In this document: positions 27,469 to 38,051 of the stretch, in pieces | Numbering within the stretch: position 1 is the first letter of the stretch | Layout of the letters: the number at the start of each line of letters is the position of its first letter | Origin: Bacillota bacterium | GTDB taxonomy: Bacteria; Bacillota; Clostridia; Christensenellales; Pumilibacteraceae | Reading direction: 5' to 3' | Assembly (NCBI GenBank): GCA_009780325.1 | Contig: WRAF01000003.1 | Location: 1-64,000 of the forward strand | Length of the DNA: 64,000 nt | Translations under genes and position numbers: made by a program | Notes under the pieces: model-generated | Databases searched by the model: none | The model's input: the letters and a program-made list of their open reading frames with translations, nothing else | What the model was told of the DNA's origin: nothing

Positions 27469-29568
27469 ATGATAAAATTAATCACTTCAAAATTAAATGG
27501 TCTTTGCCCAGGAGTAAAAAATGCAGTTTCATTGGCTAAAAAAAATGCTGATGGCGGCAATACATACTGCCTTGGCGCAATCTCTCATAATGAACACATT
27601 ATAGAATCCTTAACAAAAAATGGAATCCAGTTTATTGATACAATTGACCAAATAATTGATACCCCAAATACTAAAGTCATAATTCGTTCGCATGGTACAA
27701 CTAAAAAAATCCATCAAGACTTAAAAGCAAAAAATTTTCAAATAATTGATGCTACATGTTCAAAAGTTGCTTCTGTTCATAAAATTGTCAGTGAATTTGA
27801 TGCAAAAGACTATCAAATTATCATTTTAGGTGATAAAGATCATCCAGAAGTAATAGGGACAGCAGGACATTGCACTCATCCGATTATAATTTCTAGCTTA
27901 GATGACATTGACAACCAAATTTGTATCTTGAAATTACTTAAAAAAGCATGCATAGTGTCTCAAACTACATTTTTAAAACAAAAAGCTGCAGAATTTATAG
28001 AAAAAATTAAAAAAATTCATATAAAAACGCTTGAAGTTTTTGACACAATTTGTTATACTACTGCAGTAAGTCAGTTTTTAGCTGAAAAAGTAGCTGAAAA
28101 AAGTGATTTAACAATAGTTGTTGGTTCAAAATTTAGCTCCAACACTAACAAACTTTTTGTTGTAGCCTCAAATATTTGTCCCTCATTTTTAGTTTCTGAT
28201 ATTAGTGAGATGCAAAAAATTGCAGTCTATGCAAAAGATAAGGCAAGTCCTGCTAAACTCTTAAATATAGGATTGTTAGCAGGCGCATCGACTCCAAAGG
28301 AGTTGATTACGGAGGTTATTAACTACATGAGTAAAAACATCGGGCAAGTCAAAGTTTCAGAAGAGCTTTCTAAAGGTGTTGAAGAATCCCTAACTAGCTA
28401 TCGTGAAGGTAGACGTGTCAAAGGCACAGTAATTTTGGCTGATGAAACAGGTGTCCGCTTAAATTTCGGCGGGAAAAATGACGGTATTATCCATGCTGAA
28501 GAAATGGGCATAGATATTGAGTATAATCCTGAAAACTATCCTGTTGGTCTTGAAATTGAAGCTATTATTACTGGCAAAAAAGATAGTGACACGCAATGCA
28601 TCCCTTTATCAAAACGCAAACTTGACTTGATTAAAGAAGGCGATAAAGTGGTGGAAACTATTAGAGAGGGGCAAGCGTTTGAGATTCTATGTCAAGGTGT
28701 GGCAGCAAAAGATAGCGGTTTAGTAGGAAAATTAGGCAACTACAGTGTTTTTGTTCCTAAATCACAGATTTTAGAGAGGGGTTTCCCTAAGGATTTAAAA
28801 AGCTTTGTCAAAAAGAAAATGCGTTTGACTGCTTTAGAAATAGATGATGACAAGCAGAAGATTGTTGCAAGTCAAAAAAAGATTTTATCTGAAGAAAGGG
28901 CAGAAAAAGAAAGTATATTTTGGATGCATGTTAAAGAGGGTGTTATTATTAATGGTACTGTTAAACGAATCACTAAATTTGGTGCGTTTGTATCAGTTGA
29001 TGGTTTTGATTGTCTTGTTCATATTACTGATGTGTCTTGGAAAAGAATCAAAGATGCGTCTGAAGTATTAGAAATTGAAAAAGCTTATGATTTTGTGGTT
29101 TTGAGTACAGACAAAGAAAAGGGCAGAGTTGCCTTAGGCTATAAACAATTACAGCCGCACCCTCAATCTGTTGCATTGGCAAAACATCCAGTCGGCAGCA
29201 TTTCTAAAGGTAAAGTTGTTAGTTTGGTTCCGTTTGGAGCATTTGTACAAATTGAACCTGGTTTAGAAGGTTTAGTGCATGTATCTGAAGCTGCACATGA
29301 TTTTGTTAAAGATATCCATCAAGTTGTTAAAGTAGGTGATGAAGTTGATGTAATGGTTCTTGCTATTGATGAGGCATCTAGAAAAATTACTTTAAGTATG
29401 AAAGCATGTTTGCCTGAATCAGGTGAAGAAATAACCGACAACGCATCAGATAAAAAACCTAGAGAGAAAAAAGCTGGTACAGCTCAAAATGATAAGCAAG
29501 AATGGAGTGAAGATAACTCAAATAATCCATTTGCAAATCTATTGAAAAATGTGGATGTTGATAAATAA
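27469..29568 (+). CDS. ispH: HMBPP reductase (IspH) fused to ribosomal protein S1-like domains
   Basis: IspH cysteines in GLCPGV, GTAGHC, TICYTT; C-terminal S1 repeats such as GVIINGTVKRITKFGAFVSVDGFDCLVHITDVSW. Confidence 0.95.
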   Translation: MIKLITSKLNGLCPGVKNAVSLAKKNADGGNTYCLGAISHNEHIIESLTKNGIQFIDTIDQIIDTPNTKVIIRSHGTTKKIHQDLKAKNFQIIDATCSKVASVHKIVSEFDAKDYQIIILGDKDHPEVIGTAGHCTHPIIISSLDDIDNQICILKLLKKACIVSQTTFLKQKAAEFIEKIKKIHIKTLEVFDTICYTTAVSQFLAEKVAEKSDLTIVVGSKFSSNTNKLFVVASNICPSFLVSDISEMQKIAVYAKDKASPAKLLNIGLLAGASTPKELITEVINYMSKNIGQVKVSEELSKGVEESLTSYREGRRVKGTVILADETGVRLNFGGKNDGIIHAEEMGIDIEYNPENYPVGLEIEAIITGKKDSDTQCIPLSKRKLDLIKEGDKVVETIREGQAFEILCQGVAAKDSGLVGKLGNYSVFVPKSQILERGFPKDLKSFVKKKMRLTALEIDDDKQKIVASQKKILSEERAEKESIFWMHVKEGVIINGTVKRITKFGAFVSVDGFDCLVHITDVSWKRIKDASEVLEIEKAYDFVVLSTDKEKGRVALGYKQLQPHPQSVALAKHPVGSISKGKVVSLVPFGAFVQIEPGLEGLVHVSEAAHDFVKDIHQVVKVGDEVDVMVLAIDEASRKITLSMKACLPESGEEITDNASDKKPREKKAGTAQNDKQEWSEDNSNNPFANLLKNVDVDK

Positions 29569-29582
29569 TATTTAATTGATTT

Positions 29583-29615
29583 AAACCCGCTTTTATATAT
29601 TAGAGCGGGTTTTTT
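29583..29615 (+). terminator. Rho-independent terminator
   Basis: aaacccgct - loop - agcgggttt followed by T-rich tract. Confidence 0.8.
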
Positions 29616-29771
29616 GTATAATTTTTTACAAAAAATAAAGATTCTGATATTTTCTTGATACCATGATTATTAGTTTTAATTAGACTTGTTGTCTCTTTAA
29701 TTAGGATTTCTATAAAACCAAGCAAGTGCATAAATATCAAAAGACAATACGCAAGGAGGGTATAAAATCAT

Positions 29772-29801
29772 TTGACGATAATAGTAAAAATGAAGTACAA
29801 T
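29772..29801 (+). promoter_or_regulatory. Sigma-A-like promoter close to the 29810 start codon
   Basis: TTGACG - 18 nt - TACAAT; ATG 9 nt after the -10. Confidence 0.5.
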
Positions 29802-29809
29802 TGTAAGGT

Positions 29810-30250
29810 ATGAAAAAGCTAACAACAATTTTTTTATTATTAGTACTTAGTGTTTCGGTTTTTGCATTCGTTGGGTGCGGAGATGGAAGAAATTACAGTG
29901 GTACTTTTGTTCTAACTTATATAAATTGGACGGGAGAAATTTCCAATCGTGATGAAATTGCTATGGAAGAGTTTACACTTGTTTTAACTCAAAATCAATT
30001 CACGCAAAATGGAAGAATTGATGCGATGAGGACGCAACAAGGAATAACACTTTTAACTAGCACGCAAACATTTACTTACTCATTTGAAACTTATGTTCCT
30101 GAGGAGTGGAGCGAAACATCTCAAAGAAGAATTAGGTTAGATGGTGTGCCCTCAACTTTTATAATGCTCAGCAGCTTTAACAGGATAATGCAAGAATTTA
30201 TTTTTGATGATGATAATTCATTGCAACTTATTTTTTACAGAGAGGAATAA
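29810..30250 (+). CDS. Small lipoprotein of unknown function
   Basis: MKKLTTIFLLLVLSVSVFAFVGCGDG: signal peptide with lipobox. Confidence 0.65.
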   Translation: MKKLTTIFLLLVLSVSVFAFVGCGDGRNYSGTFVLTYINWTGEISNRDEIAMEEFTLVLTQNQFTQNGRIDAMRTQQGITLLTSTQTFTYSFETYVPEEWSETSQRRIRLDGVPSTFIMLSSFNRIMQEFIFDDDNSLQLIFYREE

Positions 30251-30356
30251 CTGAACTAAATATTCAATCAAGCAAAGCAACTTTTGAAAAGAATCGCTTT
30301 ATGGTCATCACTTTTATAGATATCTAAGAAGGATTCCCTAGCAAATAAAAATAACA

Positions 30357-30392
30357 AAATGCGAGGCAACTAAATTTGCCCCGCATTTTATT
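30357..30392. terminator. Terminator between convergent lipoprotein and purB genes
   Basis: aaatgcgaggcaa / ttgccccgcatttt inverted repeat flanked by A/T. Confidence 0.65.
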
Positions 30393-30394
30393 GT

Positions 30395-31840
30395 TTAAAC
30401 TTTAATTTCTTCTTGATATTTTTCTAAATCTTTTGCATTTTTAAGTAACGAATCAATACAGTTTTTAATAAATTCTTCTGTTTGTTGTGCCGCTCTTCCA
30501 ATATAGTTTTTAGGAGATATAAAATTATCTAAATTATCTTTAATTTTAATAAACACCTCATCACCTTTAATCCTGGCAATCAAATCATTGTTTTTGCCAT
30601 CTTTAACAGCTTTAATGCTCTCCATAGAGTGTACTCTGATTCTTTCATGCAGCTCTTGCCTGTCTCCGCCTAATTTCACACATTCCATTAAAATATCTTC
30701 TGTCACCATAAATGGAAGTTGCTCTAAAATATCTTTTTCAATAACTTTTTCATTTATACTCATTCCGTCTGCAATATTTATATATAAATTCAAAATTGCA
30801 TCCACTGCTAAAAAGCTTTGAGGCAGTACAATACGCCTATTAGCACTATCATCAAGTGTCCTTTCAAACCATTGATTAGCAGCAGTTTCAGCCGCATTGA
30901 TAGGTAAACTCATTATAAATCTAGCCAGGCTGCAAATCCTCTCACTTCGCATAGGATTTCTTTTATATGCCATTGCACTTGATCCAATTTGACTTTTTTC
31001 AAATGGCTCATCCATCTCGCCTTTATGCATAAGCAATCTCATATCCGCTCCAAATTTATGTGCACTTTGCGCTAAACCAGATAATGCACTCAAAATTAAG
31101 TAATCGAATTTTCTAGGATAAGTTTGACCTGTCACATCAAAAAACTTTTCCACATCCATTTTTTTGCATACTAGTTTTTCTAGTTTTTTTACTTTTTCTT
31201 CATTGCCGCCAAATAAACTCATAAAGCTGCCTTGCGTTCCAGTTGCCCCCTTAACTCCACGCAATTTATAATTATCTAATAATCCTTTAATAACCTCATA
31301 ATCCATAGTCAAATCCTGCATCCAAAGTGTTGCTCTTTTGCCTACGGTGGTTAATTGTGCTGCTTGAAAATGAGTAAAACCTAAACAAGGTAGATTTTTA
31401 TGCTTTAATGCAAAATTCTTTAATTTTGAAAGTAATAATAAAAGTTTATCTAAAACCAATTCTAATGCACTTTTATAAATTAATAAATCGGCATTGTCAG
31501 TAACAAAACAACTTGTTGCACCTAAATGAATTATCGGAGCAGATAGTGGAGCAACAGCACCAAAACCATGCACATGCGCCATTACATCGTGTCTTACTTC
31601 TTTCTCTTTTTTTGCAATAGCCTCAAAATTGATATTTTCTATATTGTCTTGCATTTGTTTTAATTGCTTGTCCGATATATCAAGTCCTAATTCTTTTTGA
31701 CTTTGTGCTAATGCTAACCATAATTTTCGCCACAATACAGTCCTATTCTTTGCACCAAAAAATCCTAACATCTGTTTTGATGAATACCTAGTTTCTAATG
31801 GATTTATATAAGTTTCACTCATTTTTTTCTCCTTTGTCAT
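30395..31840 (-). CDS. purB: Adenylosuccinate lyase
   Basis: SQIGSSAMAYKRNPMRSERICSLARF signature; LGATSCFVTDNADLL. Confidence 0.95.
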   Translation of the reverse strand: MTKEKKMSETYINPLETRYSSKQMLGFFGAKNRTVLWRKLWLALAQSQKELGLDISDKQLKQMQDNIENINFEAIAKKEKEVRHDVMAHVHGFGAVAPLSAPIIHLGATSCFVTDNADLLIYKSALELVLDKLLLLLSKLKNFALKHKNLPCLGFTHFQAAQLTTVGKRATLWMQDLTMDYEVIKGLLDNYKLRGVKGATGTQGSFMSLFGGNEEKVKKLEKLVCKKMDVEKFFDVTGQTYPRKFDYLILSALSGLAQSAHKFGADMRLLMHKGEMDEPFEKSQIGSSAMAYKRNPMRSERICSLARFIMSLPINAAETAANQWFERTLDDSANRRIVLPQSFLAVDAILNLYINIADGMSINEKVIEKDILEQLPFMVTEDILMECVKLGGDRQELHERIRVHSMESIKAVKDGKNNDLIARIKGDEVFIKIKDNLDNFISPKNYIGRAAQQTEEFIKNCIDSLLKNAKDLEKYQEEIKV

Positions 31841-32597
31841 TAATATAGTTTAATGCATTTTCATAAAAAATAGCATTCAATATTTTTTCTGATAATCCCA
31901 TTTTAATAAGATGATTTTTAAATTTTTCTAATTTTTTATAGCTATTAATGGCTAGATTATCCGCTCCAAAAAAATCTGTACCTAAACTTAAAAATTTATA
32001 AGAAAACTTACCTAAAAAATATTCAATTTGTCTTAATACATCGTATTCATTAGCATTTTGTTTTCCCATAAAATCACTTACCAATGTTAAACCAATAATA
32101 CCATTAGCATTTATTATAACCCTAATTTGATTGTCAGTCAAGTTTCTTTTATGCTTAAATACACCATTAAAGCAAGTATGTGAACAAATTAATGAAATTT
32201 TTTTTAAATCAGCAAGATATTCTATAGCATCATAAAAACTTTTTTCATTTAAATGTGCTGTATCTAAACTGATTTCATTGCTAACTAAATACTTAATTAC
32301 ATCTTTTCCCAATTTAGTTAAATTTGCATCGCTATATGTTCCACCTGCTAGGTTATTTTCATTATTCCAAGTTAAAGATGCGTATATAGGGTTAAATTCT
32401 TTTATTATATTAATATTTTCTCTATTTATAAACCATAAATCTTCTATAGCTTTATACTTAACTTTATGTTTAATTTTATCTAAAAAAACTATTGGATTTA
32501 TCAATTCACTTGCCCAAACAGCACAAATTACAACATTTTTTTTATCAAAAAATGAATTTTTTTTAATTAATACATCGTTATGTAAATCTACAATCAT
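31815..32597 (-). CDS. Membrane dipeptidase (peptidase family M19)
   Basis: MIVDLHNDVL; SLDTAHLNEKSFYDA; SLICSHTCF; LGTDFFGAD. Confidence 0.85.
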   Translation of the reverse strand: MIVDLHNDVLIKKNSFFDKKNVVICAVWASELINPIVFLDKIKHKVKYKAIEDLWFINRENINIIKEFNPIYASLTWNNENNLAGGTYSDANLTKLGKDVIKYLVSNEISLDTAHLNEKSFYDAIEYLADLKKISLICSHTCFNGVFKHKRNLTDNQIRVIINANGIIGLTLVSDFMGKQNANEYDVLRQIEYFLGKFSYKFLSLGTDFFGADNLAINSYKKLEKFKNHLIKMGLSEKILNAIFYENALNYINDKGEKNE

Positions 32598-32664
32598 ACT
32601 TATATATATGCGATGAATTTTAAACCCGCAAATAATTTTGTAAAAAATTTCAAATAATTAATAT

Positions 32665-33288
32665 ATGTTATATATAATTTGCAGTCTCATACTTTTTTTG
32701 TTTGTTTTGTATTTACCTATTAAAATTAAGGTGAAAGGTTTTGTAGATTTTGATAAGCAAAAAAGCGGAGTACTAGCAAAAATATTTGGAATAAAGGTAT
32801 TTAGATTAGAAGGTGCAATAAATGAAAATGAACAAGGCTTGATTGTGTTTAATAGAACATCTAAAAAGAAATACAAATATAAGGCAAATAAAAAGGGACT
32901 CAAAGGGATAATTGCTGGATTTAAAAGATTAGATTTAAGTATAATTAAAAATCTCAATATACGGCGCATTAGTTTTGAATTAAAGTATGGATCAAATGAA
33001 GCAGCAAAAACAGTTTATATATTATCATTTATAAGAATAATTTTTTATTCTATTTTTTCTTTTTTTGTATCAAAACAAAAAATTGACTTGCATGAAAAAA
33101 TTATTCCAGACTTTGATAATAAATCATTTTCATTAAGAGTATATGGGATATTTAGCTTATCTATTGGGGATATTATTTATGGGTTTTGTGTATGGATTTT
33201 TAAAAGAAAAATGAGAAAAAAGCGGTTTGTTTTAAAAAGAAAACCAGCACTTAATAAACGCTATATTATAAGGAGAAAAGCCAGATGA
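32665..33288 (+). CDS. DUF2953-like membrane protein
   Basis: N-terminal TM; basic mid-region; next to ytfJ, a typical sporulation-associated context. Confidence 0.6.
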   Translation: MLYIICSLILFLFVLYLPIKIKVKGFVDFDKQKSGVLAKIFGIKVFRLEGAINENEQGLIVFNRTSKKKYKYKANKKGLKGIIAGFKRLDLSIIKNLNIRRISFELKYGSNEAAKTVYILSFIRIIFYSIFSFFVSKQKIDLHEKIIPDFDNKSFSLRVYGIFSLSIGDIIYGFCVWIFKRKMRKKRFVLKRKPALNKRYIIRRKAR

Positions 33289-33683
33289 GAATAGATAATG
33301 ATAATCATCCAATAGAACGTATTATGGATAATGCTATGTCTAGAATCAAATCTTTTGCACAAGGTGACACGATTTTAGGTGCGCCTGTACTTACGCATGA
33401 CGGGGCAACAATTATCCCTGTTAGCAAAGTTAGCATGGGATTTTTAACAGGCGGCGGAGAGTATGGAATGTATAACAGCAGCAATTATTCTAATTTCCCT
33501 TTTGCAGGAGGAAGCGGCGGCGGAATAAATGTGACACCTGTGGCATTTTTAGTCAGCGATGGTAAATGCGTTAAATTAATCGGAATGGATGATAAAAATG
33601 CATTTGAGAAAATTTTGGATACTATTCCTGATGTATTGGACAGTTTGTTTCAAGACAAGAGAAAGGGGAAAAGAAAAAAATGA
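33285..33683 (+). CDS. ytfJ: YtfJ/GerW family sporulation protein
   Basis: GDTILGAPVLTHDGATIIPVSKVSMGFLTGGGEYG; GGINVTPVAFLV. Confidence 0.92.
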   Translation: MRIDNDNHPIERIMDNAMSRIKSFAQGDTILGAPVLTHDGATIIPVSKVSMGFLTGGGEYGMYNSSNYSNFPFAGGSGGGINVTPVAFLVSDGKCVKLIGMDDKNAFEKILDTIPDVLDSLFQDKRKGKRKK

Positions 33684-34807
33684 AAAAATTATTTTTAGGG
33701 TCTATTGCCAGTATATTAGGGTTTATTGCTGTATTTTCTGGTTTCTTCATTCATAATAATATAAGCGAAGCTAAAGCTTTAGGCGGAGCCGCTATGATAA
33801 CAATTGAAGCATCTAGTGGTAGAATTTTATATGGACACAATTATCATATCAAAAGACCTATGGCATCTGTCACTAAGATTCTGACTGCTATTGCAGTCAT
33901 AGACAATACAAATGATTTAAATAAAAAAATATCAGTCCCTAAAGAAGCAGTTGGTATTGAGGGTTCTTCAATTTATTTAGCCGCTAATGAACAAATTTCT
34001 ATTTTGGATTTATTATATGGTCTTATGCTGCAGTCTGGCAACGACTGTGCGGTAGCATTAGCTTTGGTTACATCGGGCTCTATTGAAAAATTTTCTATAC
34101 TTATGAATGAAACAGCCTTAAAAGCAGGTGCAAAAAACTCTAATTTTGTAAACCCGCATGGATTGCATCATGATAATCATTATACTACTGCATATGACCT
34201 TGCTATGATAACTGCATATGCTATGCAAAATGAAACTTTTAAGCAAATTTCTAGCACAAGAAAACAAGTAATAGAACGCACTAGAGAAAATGGAATAACT
34301 CATATTCAAAATAAAAACCGTCTTTTGGCGTCATTTGAAGGTGCTGACGGCGTTAAAACTGGTTTTACTAAAAGAGCAGGACGTACATTGGTTGCATCTG
34401 CTACAAGAGAAGAAATGCAGATAATTGCAGTTGTACTAAATTGTGGTCCTATGTTTGAAGACTGTGCAACACTTATGAATAGAGCGTTTGCAGAATTTAC
34501 TATGCAAAAAATAGCTTGCAAGTATCAAAAAATAGCTGATGTTTCTATTCAAAATAGTCGCAAAAAAACTGTTGCTGCCGGTGTTTTAGAAGATTTTTAT
34601 TATCCTTTAAAAAACGATGAACAAATAAAAATCACTGTTAATCCTATCAATAATTTGGCTGGTCCATTAAAAAAAGGCGGTGAGGCAGGAAAAATTTCAT
34701 TTATGCTTAATAATCAATTGCTATTTGAAACAAACTTGTATACAATAGAAGATGCTCCTGCATTTAGTATAAAGGATTATCTTAAAAAGATTTTGACTGA
34801 CTGGTAA
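33680..34807 (+). CDS. D-alanyl-D-alanine carboxypeptidase (DacF-like)
   Basis: RPMASVTKILTAI (SxxK), SGNDCAVALAL, DGVKTGFTKRAGRTLVASA (KTG). Confidence 0.93.
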   Translation: MKKLFLGSIASILGFIAVFSGFFIHNNISEAKALGGAAMITIEASSGRILYGHNYHIKRPMASVTKILTAIAVIDNTNDLNKKISVPKEAVGIEGSSIYLAANEQISILDLLYGLMLQSGNDCAVALALVTSGSIEKFSILMNETALKAGAKNSNFVNPHGLHHDNHYTTAYDLAMITAYAMQNETFKQISSTRKQVIERTRENGITHIQNKNRLLASFEGADGVKTGFTKRAGRTLVASATREEMQIIAVVLNCGPMFEDCATLMNRAFAEFTMQKIACKYQKIADVSIQNSRKKTVAAGVLEDFYYPLKNDEQIKITVNPINNLAGPLKKGGEAGKISFMLNNQLLFETNLYTIEDAPAFSIKDYLKKILTDW

Positions 34808-34841
34808 ATGCAAAATTTAATAAGCAAAGAATTTTTTATAA

Positions 34842-35552
34842 ATGAGAATAAATAAATATCTTGCCTCATGCGGAATATCATCTAGACGAAAGTCAGAAGA
34901 ACTGGTTGTATCCGGCAAAGTTAAAATCAATGGCAGAATTATCAAAGATTTAAGCTATTTGGTTAAAAAAACAGATTTGGTCACTGTAGACAATAAAAAA
35001 GTTTTTCTAAATGAAAAACACGTTTATCTTATGCTTAATAAACCAAAAGGTTTTGTGTCTACAACCAATGATGATTTAGGAAGAAAGACTGTTTTAGACC
35101 TTGCCCCAGCATTTAGGGATACAAGGCTTTTTCCTATTGGAAGGCTTGATTATGAAACAGAAGGATTGTTGTTATTGACTACTGATGGAGATTTAGCAAA
35201 TAAATTAATGCATCCTTCTCACCAAATTTCTAAAACCTATGTTGCTAAGATTGAAGGAGAGATAACCGAAGAAGAAATAAAAAAATTAGAGAGCGGAATA
35301 GTTATTGACGGAATAAAAACTAAAAAATCAAAGATTAGACTTGCTGGCTTTGATACAGAAAAAAAGATTTCTAGACTTGAAGTGATTATATCAGAAGGCA
35401 GAAACAGACAAGTAAGAAAAATGTTTGATGCACTAAACAAAGAGGTGATTTTTTTAAAAAGAACTGCTATTGGCAGTTTGCAGTTAGGTGGTGTAACTAG
35501 AGGAACATATAGAGAACTTAATGCAAAAGAGATAGCTTCCTTAAAAAAATAA
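34842..35552 (+). CDS. Pseudouridine synthase, RsuA/RluB family
   Basis: MRINKYLASCGISSRRKSEELV; PIGRLDYETEGLLLLTTDGDLA; EGRNRQVRKMF. Confidence 0.95.
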   Translation: MRINKYLASCGISSRRKSEELVVSGKVKINGRIIKDLSYLVKKTDLVTVDNKKVFLNEKHVYLMLNKPKGFVSTTNDDLGRKTVLDLAPAFRDTRLFPIGRLDYETEGLLLLTTDGDLANKLMHPSHQISKTYVAKIEGEITEEEIKKLESGIVIDGIKTKKSKIRLAGFDTEKKISRLEVIISEGRNRQVRKMFDALNKEVIFLKRTAIGSLQLGGVTRGTYRELNAKEIASLKK

Positions 35553-35606
35553 CATAAGTGTTATTTTGAGCAAATCAAAGTATTGTACTTTAACAATAAA
35601 AATTAC

Positions 35607-35635
35607 TTGCGATTTAATTTTCAACATGATATAAT
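35607..35635 (+). promoter_or_regulatory. Sigma-A-like promoter close to the surE start codon
   Basis: TTGCGA - 17 nt - TATAAT; ATG (35643) 8 nt after the -10. Confidence 0.6.
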
Positions 35636-35642
35636 TTATTTT

Positions 35643-36383
35643 ATGAGGATATTAATCACAAATGATGATGGAATTGGTGCTCCTGGGATAAGGGCATTAG
35701 CAAATATTTTTAAAGATAGACATGATATAATTGTGGTTGCTCCTAGTGAAGAGCGTAGTGCAGCCTCACACGGAATAATCTCTATGAGGGGATTATCTTA
35801 TAAAAGAGAAATACAATATGATTATGAGGCTTATTCGGTTTCAGGTTTTCCTGCAGATTGTGTTAAACTTGCTATATTACATATAATGGAAGAAAAAAAG
35901 CCAGATTTAGTATTGTCTGGTATTAATAGAGGCAAAAATTTAGGGACAGACGTAATGTACAGCGGGACAGTTTCAGCAGCATTTGAAGCTATTTATATGG
36001 GGGTACCAGGGATTGCGATAAGCGCCTCATATAATTCTAATAATACCCAATATGAAGAAGTGGCAAAATTTATTTTAAATAATTTAACAAAATTTTTAAA
36101 ATTAAACTTGCCAAAAACCAATGTTCTTAACATTAACTATCCAACAAAAACAAAAATTATCGGGTCAAAAGTGGTTCAGCTAGGGCGGCATTTATATGGC
36201 GACAAATATTTTAAGCATGGTGAAGGGTATATATTAGATGGCAAATCTTTACCTCCAGAAAAACAAGATGTTGGACATGACTTATATTGGTACAATCAAG
36301 GCTATATTACTTTGACACCTATTCAAAATGATAGAAATGATTATAAAACATTAGAGAGGATTAAAAACGAATGGAAAGATTAA
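35643..36383 (+). CDS. surE: 5'/3'-nucleotidase SurE
   Basis: MRILITNDDGIGAPGIRALA; APSEERSAASHGI; GINRGKNLGTDVMYSGTVSAA. The ORF track start at 35583 is upstream of the -10, so 35643 is preferred. Confidence 0.94.
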   Translation: MRILITNDDGIGAPGIRALANIFKDRHDIIVVAPSEERSAASHGIISMRGLSYKREIQYDYEAYSVSGFPADCVKLAILHIMEEKKPDLVLSGINRGKNLGTDVMYSGTVSAAFEAIYMGVPGIAISASYNSNNTQYEEVAKFILNNLTKFLKLNLPKTNVLNINYPTKTKIIGSKVVQLGRHLYGDKYFKHGEGYILDGKSLPPEKQDVGHDLYWYNQGYITLTPIQNDRNDYKTLERIKNEWKD

Positions 36384-36721
36384 TAGCAATCAGAGGAGCG
36401 ACTACAATTGAAGTAGATACTAAAGAAGAGATTGAAAAATGCAGCATAGAGCTATTTAATGAAATTATATTAAAAAATAATATTGATGAAAATGATATTG
36501 TTTCCATACAAATAACTACTACTCAAGATATTGTTTCATATTATCCAGCTACTGCATTGAGATTAAATGGGTGTAAAGCACCATTATTTAGCAGCCTAGA
36601 GCCGCCTATTAAAGAAACAATGAATAAATGTATAAGATTTTTGATACTTTCTTATTCAGCGTTTAAAGCAAATCATATATATCTAAAAAATGCAATTAAT
36701 TTAAAAGGAGATACTAAATGA
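36371..36721 (+). CDS. aroH: Chorismate mutase, AroH type
   Basis: AIRGATTIEVDTKEEI; DIVSIQITTTQDIVSYYPATALR. Confidence 0.9.
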   Translation: MERLIAIRGATTIEVDTKEEIEKCSIELFNEIILKNNIDENDIVSIQITTTQDIVSYYPATALRLNGCKAPLFSSLEPPIKETMNKCIRFLILSYSAFKANHIYLKNAINLKGDTK

Positions 36722-37368
36722 AAATAGCAGTTGACGGGGCATCTGCAACAGGCAAAAGCACTGTGTGCGGGGTATTATCAAAAGAATTAAACATTTTACA
36801 TCTTGACACAGGTGCAATGTATAGAATTGCAGCATTAAAAGCTGATAGAATGGGGATAGAATTAAATTTTGATAATGTTGGAAAACTTTTAAAAGATTTG
36901 GATATTGATATTAAATATATTGATGGTACGCAAAAAGAATTTTTGGATGGAGCATGCGTGTCTAATGAGATTAGACAGCATCATATTTCTAAACTGGCAT
37001 CAGATATATCTGCATTTAGTCCTGTTAGGATTTTCATGATGGAATTACAAAGAAAAATTGCTTCTAAAATATCTTGCATTATGGATGGAAGAGATATAGG
37101 CACTTATGTTTTGCCAAATGCGGATTACAAATTTTTTTTGACAGCAGAACTAGATTGCAGAGCAAACAGAAGGTATAAAGAGCTTTTGTCAAGAGGGCAA
37201 GATGCTGATTTTGAAAAGGTTAGAGAAGATATAAAAGTGCGTGATTTTAATGATACAAACAGAGAAATTGCTCCATTAAAAAAAGCTGACAATGCAATTG
37301 AAATTGATTCAACAAGTTTAACTGTTGATCAAGTTGTTGCATTAATGCTTAAAGAGATTAAAAGATAA
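36718..37368 (+). CDS. cmk: Cytidylate kinase
   Basis: IAVDGASATGKSTV; LDTGAMYR; IMDGRDIGTYVLPNADYKFFLTA. Confidence 0.96.
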   Translation: MKIAVDGASATGKSTVCGVLSKELNILHLDTGAMYRIAALKADRMGIELNFDNVGKLLKDLDIDIKYIDGTQKEFLDGACVSNEIRQHHISKLASDISAFSPVRIFMMELQRKIASKISCIMDGRDIGTYVLPNADYKFFLTAELDCRANRRYKELLSRGQDADFEKVREDIKVRDFNDTNREIAPLKKADNAIEIDSTSLTVDQVVALMLKEIKR

Positions 37369-37370
37369 TC

Positions 37371-38051
37371 ATGAAAATATTTTTATTGAAAGTGTTTAGA
37401 ACAATAGTTGCTTTGATAATTTTTATCCCGTTTAGATTACTTTTTCCTGTTAAAGTTATCGGAAAAGGAAATCTGCCCAAAAGACAAAATTATCTAACTA
37501 TGTCAAATCATTTGCATTGGTTTGATATTTTATCGCTGTGGGTTTATCTTCCTAGGTTTAAATTCTTTCTTGCAAAAAAAGAATTAGGCGCTAAAAGATT
37601 TAATAGATTTATATTAAAATTGATGGGTGCAGTTTTTATTGATAGGCACAAACCAGATATCAAAGGAATAAAAAATGCCGTAGCCGCATTAAAAAAGGCT
37701 CCTATGACACTTTTTCCTGAAGGTACTAGAAATAAAGACGATAATTCTTTGCAGGCAGTTAAAGGCGGAGCTGCAATGATTGCGGCTAAGGCTGATGTCC
37801 CGTTAGTGTCACTTATTATAGACCACAAACAGCGCATTTTCAGAAAAAACTATTTTTATATTACACCTTATATCTATTTGCCATACACTAGCAAGGATAG
37901 ATTTGATTCAAACGCCTTAAGAGAGTGTACTGAGATTATTACTGAAGAAATGACTTATGCTAGAGAATTTATGGATATTATACAAGGTTTTAATAAAAAA
38001 GAGTTTAAACAATTAAAAAAAGAAGAAAAAGCAGCAAGGAAGATAAAATGA
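37371..38051 (+). CDS. plsC: 1-acyl-sn-glycerol-3-phosphate acyltransferase
   Basis: MSNHLHWFDIL (HxxxxD-like), TLFPEGTRNKD; follows cmk. Confidence 0.9.
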   Translation: MKIFLLKVFRTIVALIIFIPFRLLFPVKVIGKGNLPKRQNYLTMSNHLHWFDILSLWVYLPRFKFFLAKKELGAKRFNRFILKLMGAVFIDRHKPDIKGIKNAVAALKKAPMTLFPEGTRNKDDNSLQAVKGGAAMIAAKADVPLVSLIIDHKQRIFRKNYFYITPYIYLPYTSKDRFDSNALRECTEIITEEMTYAREFMDIIQGFNKKEFKQLKKEEKAARKIK

